Shown: one piece after another, positions 25,163 to 33,268 of the stretch | How positions within the stretch are numbered: position 1 is the first letter of the stretch | How the letters are laid out: every line of letters starts with the position of its first letter | DNA from: Verrucomicrobiota bacterium | Lineage (GTDB): Bacteria > Verrucomicrobiota > Verrucomicrobiia > Opitutales > Opitutaceae | Direction: 5' to 3' | DNA: 64,000 nt | Assembly: GCA_019510185.1 (NCBI GenBank) | Contig: JAEKKV010000018.1 | Location: 1-64,000 of the forward strand | The notes under the pieces: generated by a model | The model's input: only the letters and a program-made list of their open reading frames with translations | What the model was told of the DNA's origin: nothing | Database searches by the model: none | Translations under genes and position numbers: made by a program

Positions 25163-27261
25163 ATTACTTCGGCCTAGTTTCCTCGCTGATCAATGTCCTC
25201 GCCAGTCTGGCGTTGGGCATCGCGGTTTTTTCCAGGAAACCGCGAGATTCGAAAACCCTGACGTTCACATTGGTGACGGTGAATGTGGCGGTTTGGTCCG
25301 GCTTTTATTTTTGCTGGATGCTATCCCATGATCAGGCGACGGCTCTTTTCTACTGCCGTAACCTTTCTTCGGCGGCGATTTTTATTCCGGTCATCTATTT
25401 TCATTTCAGCCTTCGGCTGACGGGGCGTTTCGCCAATCGGGAAATTATAACCGGGTATGCACTGGCCCTTGCCTTGGCGGGCTTGGCGTTCACGCCATGG
25501 ATAGTTTCGCGGGTGGAACCAAACAGATGGTTTTTATTCTGGCCCCGGCCGGGTGCTCTTTATCCGTTCTACCTGGCTTTCTTTTTCTATTTCCTGGTGC
25601 GCACAGCGGCGTTGCTCGTGGTGGAGTTTCGGCAGGCCTCCTTTTTGCGGAGAAACCAGTTACTGTACGTTTTGGTGTTCACGTTGATCGGCTTCATCGG
25701 CGGCTCCACGAATTACTTTCTATGGTATGAGGTGCCGGTTCCGCCGTTTGGCAACGGACTGGTGGCGGTTTATATGATCGGGGTGGGCTATGCGGTGATT
25801 CGTTTTCGTCTGATGGAGTTCAATCTCCTGATCGCCCGTTTGGTCAGCTATGCGGCGATCATCCTTGGCTTGGCCATGGTTCAGACGTGCGCGGTGAGCC
25901 TGATCTATTGGATGCAAGGGGCTCCCGAGGGTCTCAGCCTGAATGTCTTTTGGGGCGCCTTGTTGAGCACCGTTGGATTGTTTATGACGGTGCCGGGTGT
26001 TCGTCGTCGCCTGGAAGGCATTTTGGAACGGCGTGTTTTGGGCGAGGTGACTTTGCGCAGAGCCCGCCTGCGGCAGCTCGCCCAGCGGATTAGCTCCATC
26101 GAAGACGAGGAGGGAATTTTCCGCGAAACCGTTCAATCCGTGGCTGACGCGCTCGAGGTGAACCACGTGGGGCTTTTTCTGCGCTTTGAATTTGAGTCCA
26201 GCTTCATGCTGCGATCGGTGGTGGGGAATCGGGCTGCAAACTTACGCAACGAACATTTCACGGAAGACGTGCCGTTGATCAGACTCCTGCAAAAATCATC
26301 GCATGCCGTCCTGCTCGACGAACTGGAGCACGATCTGGCGGTGGCCGATCGCAACGCCATCTCCCGCTTGCGGCGTGAGAGCGGCATCGAACTCGCCGTG
26401 CCAGTTTACGCCGACACTTTTTTTTATGGGTTTCTCGCGCTGGGGAGACGGAATCTGGACGCGCTCTTCACCGATACGGATGTGTCTTTGCTGGAGACCA
26501 TCGGCCTTCAAGTCGGCTTGAACCTCCGCTCCCGGCAGCTGGAGCGGCAGGCGAACCAGTCGGAGAAGCTGATCGCGCTGGGCACCCTGGCGGCGGGATT
26601 GGCCCATGAGATTCGCAATCCGCTCGTGTCCATCCGCACCTTCAGCGAGTTGATCGGCGAGCAGGGGGGCGATCCGGAGTTCCGTCGCGAGTTCCGCAAC
26701 ATTGTCAGCCGCGATGTCGGCCGCATCGCCACGATCATCGAGAATATTTCCGCTTTTGCCGACAACGCCCAGGTCAAGGCCGGGCCGGTGAATATCCGGG
26801 AGGTCATCGACGGGGTTTACGATATCGCCCGTCCCGAATTCGTGAAGGCCAGCGTGTCTTTTGAGGCGGCGGATTTGGATCCGCCGATGGTGCGGGGGAA
26901 CTACAGCCAGTTGCTCCAAGTTTTCCTGAACCTGTTTCAAAACGCGATCCATGCGCTCGACAGCCGGCCGGAGCCGAAAATCAGCGTGGGTTATCAGGTG
27001 GTGGAGGGCGAAGAGGGCGGGCGCATGGTGATCGTCTCGGTGACGGACAACGGCGCGGGCATCGACGAGGCGGTGCGCGGGCGGATCTTCGATCCTTTCA
27101 TCACCACGCGTGCGACCGGGGACCGGGGCGAGAAGCGCGGGATGGGCTTGGGGCTGGCCATCGTGAAACGCATTGTTGAAGGTCACCGCGGGGCCATCAC
27201 CATGACCAGCGAGTCCGGGCGCGGCACCACGTTTTTTGTTCATTTGCCCTGTCTGCCATGA
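25159..27261 (+). CDS. Multi-pass membrane histidine kinase with GAF domain
   Basis: The 700-residue protein starts at GTG 25159. The N-terminal 280 residues contain about eight to nine hydrophobic helices in the style of the 7TM histidine-kinase input region (helices near 3-23, 38-56, 70-88, 97-115, 133-155, 169-190, 198-215, 226-250, 262-282). There is a GAF domain (about 315-455). The kinase core has His483 (LAHEIRNPLVSIRTF), Asn595 in the N box (NLFQNAIHAL), G1 DNGAGID and MGLGLAIVKRI. It has no receiver. Multi-helix inputs without a large periplasmic domain suit membrane-soluble or lipid-like ligands, as in PhcS/CqsS/LqsS sensors. It is coupled to both neighbours by 4-nt overlaps. Confidence 0.9.
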   Translation: MNYFGLVSSLINVLASLALGIAVFSRKPRDSKTLTFTLVTVNVAVWSGFYFCWMLSHDQATALFYCRNLSSAAIFIPVIYFHFSLRLTGRFANREIITGYALALALAGLAFTPWIVSRVEPNRWFLFWPRPGALYPFYLAFFFYFLVRTAALLVVEFRQASFLRRNQLLYVLVFTLIGFIGGSTNYFLWYEVPVPPFGNGLVAVYMIGVGYAVIRFRLMEFNLLIARLVSYAAIILGLAMVQTCAVSLIYWMQGAPEGLSLNVFWGALLSTVGLFMTVPGVRRRLEGILERRVLGEVTLRRARLRQLAQRISSIEDEEGIFRETVQSVADALEVNHVGLFLRFEFESSFMLRSVVGNRAANLRNEHFTEDVPLIRLLQKSSHAVLLDELEHDLAVADRNAISRLRRESGIELAVPVYADTFFYGFLALGRRNLDALFTDTDVSLLETIGLQVGLNLRSRQLERQANQSEKLIALGTLAAGLAHEIRNPLVSIRTFSELIGEQGGDPEFRREFRNIVSRDVGRIATIIENISAFADNAQVKAGPVNIREVIDGVYDIARPEFVKASVSFEAADLDPPMVRGNYSQLLQVFLNLFQNAIHALDSRPEPKISVGYQVVEGEEGGRMVIVSVTDNGAGIDEAVRGRIFDPFITTRATGDRGEKRGMGLGLAIVKRIVEGHRGAITMTSESGRGTTFFVHLPCLP

Positions 27262-28649
27262 TCCAGCCCTTAAAATCTTCCCAACGCGCCGCTCTGCCGG
27301 GACCGCTCGCCTTGCGCGAACTCGCCTGCGCATTCGCGCATATGGCGGATTTCGGCCGGTTTGCGGAGATGCTCGAAACCGCCGTGGGCAAGGCCGGGTT
27401 TTTCGAGGAGGCGCAGGTACAGCTTTATGAAGGAGCTCCCGGGACCGAGGTGTTCACACCCGGTCGCCTGACGTTGCCGCTGGCGGGGAAAGAGCAAGTC
27501 CACGGCGTCCTGCAGGTGGCGGCCGGCGGGCCGGTGAAGACCTTTGGTCCGGAGGACATCCATTTGCTGTCCGCGTTGGGCGCGGTGATCGCGGCGGCGC
27601 TGGACCATGCGCTCCGGTATGGCGAAGTGCGGCGCAACCTGGAGATCCTCTCCTTCGTCCTGAATCTTGCCCCGGTAGGACTGGTGGCGGTGGACGGCGG
27701 CGGGCGCGTGGTGCTGGCGAACGATCTGGCCCGGCGCTGGCTCGGCGCGGAGAGTGTCGAGGCGGTGGCGGCACGGCTGGCGCCGGAGGCCTTGGGCGCG
27801 GACTGGCGAGCGCAGCCGCGCTTTCATCTGCGCACCGACGGGAAGCTCGTTTACGTCGAGGCGCACACGATTCCTCCGGTTGAAAACGGCGCAACGGGGG
27901 CGGCCGCGCTGGTGTTCACCGATCTGAGTTTGGAGCAGGTGCGTTTGCTCGACGGCTTGCAACGGGAGCTCTACCGCTGCCGCTGGCTCGGGCAAAAACT
28001 CGCCTTTGTGCTGCTGGAATCGAGCCAGCCCGGAGGCGGTTTGCTCCGTCGCCTGCCCGAGTTGCGCGCACTGCTGAAGCCGGGCGAGCTGGCCGGTCCT
28101 TACGACGCGTTTCGCATCGGGCTGGTGCTGCCCGAATCCGACCGCGCCCAGGTGCTGGCGCGTTTGCGGGCGCTGGTGGAGACGTTGCCGGCCGAAAATT
28201 TGAAAGCGTCGCTGGTGATCGCCACGGAGGCGTCGGCCGAACGCGTGCTGGGTCAGGCGTTGGAAGGCATGCAGCCGGTGGAGGCGATCTTGCGTCGCGT
28301 GCTGCTGCTGCATGACGATTATCCGGCGGTGAACGACATGCTGGCGCTGGTGCTCGGCCGCCATTACGACATCGTGAAAAGCTCCCGGCTCGACGAGAGC
28401 ATGGCGCTGCTGCGGTCCCGGGCGTTCGACGGACTGGTGACGGAGATCGAGTTACGGACGGGCGGAAGCGGAGTGGAGCTGGCGCTGCTGGCGAAACAGC
28501 TCCAGCCATCGATTCGTCCATTTTTCACCACGGTGGCGCATGCCGGCCGGCTGGTGACAGACGATCCGTTGCTCGCGGACCATGTGGTGATCCGGAAACC
28601 CTTCGATGTGCGCCAGCTGGAGACGGCGGTGCGGACCGCGCTGGTGTGA
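27258..28649 (+). CDS. GAF-PAS-degenerate GGDEF protein with Glu-type receiver
   Basis: The 463-residue soluble protein has a GAF-like region (about 20-120), a PAS-like region (about 128-225, LNLAPVGLVAVDGGGRVVLAND), then a segment shaped like GGDEF. There the signature reads GPYDAFRIGLVLPESDR (from 280), so catalysis is lost. The C-terminal receiver (346-463) keeps the acidic pair Asp353/Asp354 and Lys447 (IRKPF), but the phospho-acceptor is Glu396 (LVTEIEL) instead of Asp. Glu at this site can mimic the phosphorylated state. ATG overlaps the kinase stop (ATGA). As the only receiver in the operon, it may be a constitutively active or phosphorylation-independent partner; the true phospho-target may lie elsewhere. 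Confidence 0.85.
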   Translation: MIQPLKSSQRAALPGPLALRELACAFAHMADFGRFAEMLETAVGKAGFFEEAQVQLYEGAPGTEVFTPGRLTLPLAGKEQVHGVLQVAAGGPVKTFGPEDIHLLSALGAVIAAALDHALRYGEVRRNLEILSFVLNLAPVGLVAVDGGGRVVLANDLARRWLGAESVEAVAARLAPEALGADWRAQPRFHLRTDGKLVYVEAHTIPPVENGATGAAALVFTDLSLEQVRLLDGLQRELYRCRWLGQKLAFVLLESSQPGGGLLRRLPELRALLKPGELAGPYDAFRIGLVLPESDRAQVLARLRALVETLPAENLKASLVIATEASAERVLGQALEGMQPVEAILRRVLLLHDDYPAVNDMLALVLGRHYDIVKSSRLDESMALLRSRAFDGLVTEIELRTGGSGVELALLAKQLQPSIRPFFTTVAHAGRLVTDDPLLADHVVIRKPFDVRQLETAVRTALV

Positions 28650-28655
28650 CCGGCG

Positions 28656-29636
28656 CTACTGCGCGGCGAAGAGTTCGGCGATCACGTCTTCCAGCGGCAC
28701 GTCCTCGATGGTGATGTCTGCGACGGGGCCGGTGGTGAGGATTTCCTGGGAGACGGCGACGACGTTTTCACCGGGGACGCGGACGGTGAACTTGCCCTCC
28801 TCGACGTCGCGTTTCGTCTCGCCGTGGCGGGATTGCCACGTTTCGGGGAACGCGCCGCCGGTGGCGGGGAGAAAGGTGATGATTTTTTTGCGGCTGCCGG
28901 AGGCGTTTTCGAGGCGGTCGAGCGCGCCGTCGTAGATTTTCACGCCCTTGTGAATGACGATCACGCGGTCGCAGAGCTCCTTGATGTCGGCCATGTAGTG
29001 GCTCGTGAGGAGGATGGTGACCTTGTGCCGCCGGTTGTAGTCGCGCAGGAACTGGCGGACGGATTTTTGCGAAACCACGTCGAGGCCGATGGTGGGCTCG
29101 TCGAGAAAGAGCACGCGCGGACGGTGGAGCAGGGCGGCGATCAACTCCATCTTCATGCGCTCGCCGAGCGACAGCTCGCGCACCATGACGTTGAGCTTGG
29201 CGCGCACGTCGAGGAGATCGACGAGTTCGTCGAGCGTTTCCTGGTACTGCGCGGCCGGCAGGCCGTAGATGTGCCGAAGGAGGAGAAAGGACTCGATGGC
29301 GGGAAGATCCCACCAAAGCTGGTTTTTTTGACCGAGCACGAGGGCGAAGAGGCGGCGGTAGGCGTTTTCGCGCTTGCCGGGGTCAAAGCCGGCTACGCGG
29401 GCGGTGCCGCTGGTGGGATGGATGAGCCCCGAGAGCATCTTGAGCGTGGTGGTCTTGCCCGCGCCGTTGGGGCCGAGAAAGCCCACGAATTCGCCTTCCT
29501 GGATGGAGAAGGAGATGTCGCGGGCGGCCGCGGTCTCCTCGAACTCCCGCCTGAAAAGCCCGCGCACACCGCCCCAGAAGCCGGGTTGTTTCTTATAAGT
29601 ACGGAAGATGCGGGTTAGATTTTGAACCTCAATCAT
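28656..29636 (-). CDS. ABC transporter ATP-binding protein (ABC-2 exporter type), orphan
   Basis: The 326-residue protein has Walker A (GPNGAGKTTTLKM), Q loop (LGQKNQLWWDLP), signature (LSLGERMKMELIAALL), Walker B (VLFLDEPTIGLD) and the H-loop (LLTSHYM). The segment between the first strands and Walker A (KKQPGFWGGVRGLFRREFEE) and the WWDLP insertion are typical of the NatA-like subfamily that pairs with ABC-2 permeases carrying six helices. No permease gene is adjacent: the next gene downstream runs in the opposite direction. The start at 29636 (MIEVQNLTRIF) is chosen over an upstream ATG at 29678. Substrate unknown. Confidence 0.9.
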   Translation of the reverse strand: MIEVQNLTRIFRTYKKQPGFWGGVRGLFRREFEETAAARDISFSIQEGEFVGFLGPNGAGKTTTLKMLSGLIHPTSGTARVAGFDPGKRENAYRRLFALVLGQKNQLWWDLPAIESFLLLRHIYGLPAAQYQETLDELVDLLDVRAKLNVMVRELSLGERMKMELIAALLHRPRVLFLDEPTIGLDVVSQKSVRQFLRDYNRRHKVTILLTSHYMADIKELCDRVIVIHKGVKIYDGALDRLENASGSRKKIITFLPATGGAFPETWQSRHGETKRDVEEGKFTVRVPGENVVAVSQEILTTGPVADITIEDVPLEDVIAELFAAQ

Positions 29637-29824
29637 GGCTGGAGCGACGCATTCAAACGCAAAACCGCCGGGACGCAAAGGGGAAGATGCGATCCGGAGG
29701 TGTGAGGATGAAGTAAATACGGAGAACCGGGAAAACTCCCGTTGATCTGATCCGTTCGCGACTTATCGGCTGTTTTGGCTTCCCTCATCGGCAAGCTTGG
29801 TTTCGATAAGCCGCCCCCCGCCCC

Positions 29825-31300
29825 ATGAAAAACGAAGTCAAGTGGTTCGCCTCCCTTTGCGCCCAAGAAGGTGTGATCAACGAGAAACTCGCCGGCCAGC
29901 TGGCGATCTCCTTGCCCGCCGATGCGGAGGTCGAGGCCTTTGCCCAATTACTGACCGACAAGAAGCTGGTCGCCGACGCGACGTTGGTGGACCGCTTGAT
30001 TGTCGAAGCCAAGGAAATCGCCGCCTCGGGGGCCGAGGCGCCCGCGCTCGCTTTGCCCGCCGCGCCTGCGCCCGTGGCTGCGCCAGCGCCCGCGAAGCCC
30101 GTGTCGGTTCCCCAAGCCTCCTCGTCCTCGCCGGCTGCCGCGCCCGTGATGGCGCCGGCCCCGGTGAAAGTCACCGCCAGCCCGGGTGGGAAGACGGATT
30201 TCAACGATGTGAAGGCGATGACGACCGAGCAGTTGAAAGCCTTCATGCTCGAGTTGCTTGGCCGGATGCAGACGCTCGGCGCGAGCGACCTGCACCTTTC
30301 CGCCGGCTCGCCGCCGTTCATGCGCAACCTGCGCATGCTCGATTTTCTAAGCCCGGGGATTCTTTCCGCCGAGGACGCCCACCGGCTGAACACCTGTCTC
30401 TTGGCCCCCGATCAGGCAGCGCAGTTCGAGAAGAAGCGCGACTTTGACTATGCCTTGGCGATGGAGGGGGGACGCCGCATCCGTGTGAACCTGATGGTGC
30501 AGAAGGACGGCGTGACCGGCACCTACCGCATCGTACCCGAACGGCTGCGCACGCCTACCGAGCTTGGGTTCAAAAACATCGATGTCCTCAAACGGCTGCT
30601 GAGCTACCACAACGGCCTTATCCTCGTCACCGGTCCGGTGGGCGCGGGCAAGACCACCACGCTCAATTCCCTGATCGACGAACTCAACCGCACGCGGGAG
30701 GAGCACATCATCACGGTCGAAGATCCGATCGAGTTTCTCCACGTCAGCCGGGGCTGCAACGTCACGCAGCGCCAGGCGGGGCAGCACACGGAAACGTTTG
30801 CGACCGCGCTCAAGAGCGCGTTGCGCGAAGATCCCGATGTCATCGTAATCGGCGAACTGCGGGATCTCGAAACCATCGAGATGGCCATCACCGCGTCGGA
30901 GACGGGGCATCTGGTGATCGGCACCATGCACACGAGCGACGCCACGACCACGCTCAACCGTCTGCTCGACGTTTTCCCGCCGAGCCAGCAGCCGCAGATC
31001 CGCGCGATGGTCGCGGAGAGCCTGCGCGGCATCATCTGCCAGCGGCTCCTGCCCGCCAAGGCGGGCGGGGTGGTGCTCGCCTGCGAGCTCCTCGTCAACA
31101 CCCTCGCGGTGTCCGCCATGGTGCGCGACGGCAAGACCCAGGGCATCCCCAGCGCGTTGGATACCGGCCGGCGCGAGGGCATGATCTCGATGGACAACGC
31201 CATCTTCGAACTTTGGGAGGAAAAGAAAATCTCCGACGAAACGGCCGCGGCCAACATCCTCAATCGCGTCATCCGCCAGCGCATCCCCGGCGTCCGCTAA
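29825..31300 (+). CDS. PilT-like type IV pilus ATPase with N-terminal extension
   Basis: The 491-residue protein has a helical N-terminal segment (1-68), an Ala/Pro linker (about 69-118), then a PilT/GspE-type ATPase. ATPase signatures are LGASDLHLSAGSPPFMR, Walker A GPVGAGKTTT (270-279), the Asp box DPIEF, Walker B DVIVIGELRD (338-347) and the His box GTMHTSDA. The AIRNLI motif needed for retraction in PilT is not present; the aligned position reads GIPSAL. This suggests a PilU-like or regulatory partner instead of the main retraction motor. A second ATPase gene follows after 18 bp. The N-terminal extension is unusual for the family. Confidence 0.88.
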   Translation: MKNEVKWFASLCAQEGVINEKLAGQLAISLPADAEVEAFAQLLTDKKLVADATLVDRLIVEAKEIAASGAEAPALALPAAPAPVAAPAPAKPVSVPQASSSSPAAAPVMAPAPVKVTASPGGKTDFNDVKAMTTEQLKAFMLELLGRMQTLGASDLHLSAGSPPFMRNLRMLDFLSPGILSAEDAHRLNTCLLAPDQAAQFEKKRDFDYALAMEGGRRIRVNLMVQKDGVTGTYRIVPERLRTPTELGFKNIDVLKRLLSYHNGLILVTGPVGAGKTTTLNSLIDELNRTREEHIITVEDPIEFLHVSRGCNVTQRQAGQHTETFATALKSALREDPDVIVIGELRDLETIEMAITASETGHLVIGTMHTSDATTTLNRLLDVFPPSQQPQIRAMVAESLRGIICQRLLPAKAGGVVLACELLVNTLAVSAMVRDGKTQGIPSALDTGRREGMISMDNAIFELWEEKKISDETAAANILNRVIRQRIPGVR

Positions 31301-31318
31301 CCTCCTTACGCTCACCCC

Positions 31319-32377
31319 ATGCCCGCGATCGACCAACTTCTCCGCGCCGCCCTCACCCGAAAGGGCTCCGACCTCCACCTGCTCATCGGCCTCGCGCCGC
31401 GCGCCCGCGTCTCCGGCTCCCTCATCACGCTGGGCGAGTTTCCGGTCATCACCACGGAGGAGATGGAGTCGCTGCTCAAGGAAATCTGCCCGCCGCACCG
31501 CTGGGAACATTATCTCAAGCACCGTGATCTGGATTTCGCCTACGAAATCCCCGGCCTCGCCCGTTTTCGCGTCAACTATCTCTACAACGCCTGGGGACAG
31601 GCGGCGGTTTTCCGGCAGATTCCCTCGCGCATCCTTTCGTTCGACGATCTGAAGCTGCCCGAGGCGTTGAAGAAATTCTGCTCCCTTCGCGAAGGGCTGG
31701 TGCTCGTTACCGGACCGACCGGCAGCGGCAAATCCACCACGCTGGCGGCGATCCTGGACTACATTAACTCCAACTTCAGCCGCCATATCATCACGGTGGA
31801 GGATCCGATCGAGTTTGTGCACACGAACAAGAAATCGGTGATCGTCCACCGCGAGGTGCTGGAGCACACCGACACGTTCGCCGACGCCCTGAAGGGCGCG
31901 ATGCGCGCCGATCCCGACATCATCCTCGTGGGCGAGATGCGCCAGCTTGAAACCATCCGCCTCGCGCTCGGTTGCGCCTCCATGGGCATGCTGGTGTTCG
32001 GCACGCTGCACACCAACAACGCGCCGAAAACCATCGACCGCATCATCGACGCGTTTCCGGCCGACGAGCAGAACCAGATCCGCGTGATGCTGGGCAGTTG
32101 CCTGCGCGGCGTCGTCTCCCAGCTGCTTTGTAAGAAGATCACCGGCGGGCGGGTGGCGGTGCACGAGATCCTGCTGCCGCACGACGCGCTGGGCGGCACC
32201 ATCCGCAGCGGCAACATCAACGCCATCCGCAACATCATCGAGGGCTCGATGGCCGAGGGGATGATCTCGATGGATTTCTCCCTGAAAAAGCTGCTGGCCG
32301 CCGGTGAAATTTCGAAGCAGGAGGCCTACATGAAGGCGACCGACAAGGCCGCCTTCGAGCGGCCGGCCGCCGGCTAG
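31319..32377 (+). CDS. pilT: Type IV pilus retraction ATPase PilT
   Basis: The 352-residue protein has usual PilT length: KGSDLHLLIGLAPRARVSG at the start, Walker A TGPTGSGKST (Lys138), Asp box DPIEFVHT, Walker B DIILVGEMRQ, His box FGTLHTNNA and the retraction motif AIRNII (302-307). As hexameric cytoplasmic motors, PilT proteins depolymerise pili for twitching motility. It is downstream of the extended paralogue, an arrangement like pilT/pilU. The stop TAG lies within a CTAG shared with the stop of the convergent surE. Confidence 0.94.
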   Translation: MPAIDQLLRAALTRKGSDLHLLIGLAPRARVSGSLITLGEFPVITTEEMESLLKEICPPHRWEHYLKHRDLDFAYEIPGLARFRVNYLYNAWGQAAVFRQIPSRILSFDDLKLPEALKKFCSLREGLVLVTGPTGSGKSTTLAAILDYINSNFSRHIITVEDPIEFVHTNKKSVIVHREVLEHTDTFADALKGAMRADPDIILVGEMRQLETIRLALGCASMGMLVFGTLHTNNAPKTIDRIIDAFPADEQNQIRVMLGSCLRGVVSQLLCKKITGGRVAVHEILLPHDALGGTIRSGNINAIRNIIEGSMAEGMISMDFSLKKLLAAGEISKQEAYMKATDKAAFERPAAG

Positions 32378-33165
32378 GCCGGGCCGAACGCGCCGAGCGC
32401 CGTGTAGTCGAGCACGGTGTGGCTGATGTTGCCGGCGTCGAGCGCGGCGCGATCGGTCAGCGGCCCGGCGGGCGAGACGTCCTCGCCCAACTTGAAGATG
32501 AAGCGATGTGTCCCGTCGTCGGCCGCCGGAGTGAAAAGACCGGGGACGACCACGCGCGCGGGCACCGTGCGGCGCACGGCGGAGTCGGCGCGGCAGGGAT
32601 GGGGAAAGTTGACGTTGTGCACGATGAAGCGGCATGCCTCGGTGGCGGCGACGAGGCCGGGGGTGAGCCGGGCGGCATGAATGGCGGCCTCGCGCAGGCT
32701 GGCCTGGAGCTCGGCCGAGGGGGCGTGCGGAGCGCGGTGAAAGGACTCGAACGCCTCCGCCGTGAGATCCAGCGAATAGGCGATGGCCGGCAGTCCGTGG
32801 ACCGCGCCCTCCCAGGCGCCGGCGATGGTGCCGCTGGCGAGAATGAAACCGAGGGAAGCGTTGCGGCCGACGTTGATGCCGCTGACGACCGCGTCGATGG
32901 TGACATCGCGCGGAAGCAGGTGGGCGAGGGCGATGCTCACACAGTCGCTCGGCGTGCCGTCGATGCTCCACGTGGGGCAGTCGAGATCCTTGTCCACGAC
33001 GGAGGCGGCGACGGGTCGCCGCCGGGATTTGGCACATCCGATCCAGCTTTGTTCGCTGCGCGGAGCGGCGACGTAAAGTCGGTGGCCATCGGCGCGGAGC
33101 GTCCGGGCCAGCGCGTGGAGGAAGAGGCAGTCGATGCCATCGTCATTGGTGAGGAGAAGATTCAT
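32374..33165 (-). CDS. surE: 5'/3'-nucleotidase SurE
   Basis: The 263-residue protein is a metal-dependent nucleoside monophosphate phosphatase. Signatures: MNLLLTNDDGID with metal ligands Asp8/Asp9, VAAPRSEQSWIGCAKS with the metal-binding Ser, GTPSDCV, and VVSGINVGRNASLGFILASGTIAGAWEGA including the metal-binding Asn. The C-terminal part has HNVNFP. A longer frame to 33351 adds no family-like residues. Its TAG stop overlaps the pilT stop tail to tail (4 bp), leaving no room for a classical terminator between them. Confidence 0.95.
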   Translation of the reverse strand: MNLLLTNDDGIDCLFLHALARTLRADGHRLYVAAPRSEQSWIGCAKSRRRPVAASVVDKDLDCPTWSIDGTPSDCVSIALAHLLPRDVTIDAVVSGINVGRNASLGFILASGTIAGAWEGAVHGLPAIAYSLDLTAEAFESFHRAPHAPSAELQASLREAAIHAARLTPGLVAATEACRFIVHNVNFPHPCRADSAVRRTVPARVVVPGLFTPAADDGTHRFIFKLGEDVSPAGPLTDRAALDAGNISHTVLDYTALGAFGPA

Positions 33166-33268
33166 CGGAGGCGAGTCCGCTGAACTTGTGCGGGTCGCGC
33201 GCAGGCGGCGAGCCTGCTCACGCTGATTGCGCCGCTTTCGTCCTTTGCCCGGGCCATTGCCGGCCGGG

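Noticed and set aside
30347..33037. A very long open frame on the minus strand opposite the two PilT genes
   Set aside because: It is antisense to two well-supported ATPase genes, has Arg/Ala/His-rich low-complexity sequence and no domain; such frames are expected in GC-rich DNA.
33201..33217. GCAGGC/GCCTGC hairpin as terminator of the REC-kinase gene
   Set aside because: Short stem with no U-tract on either strand.
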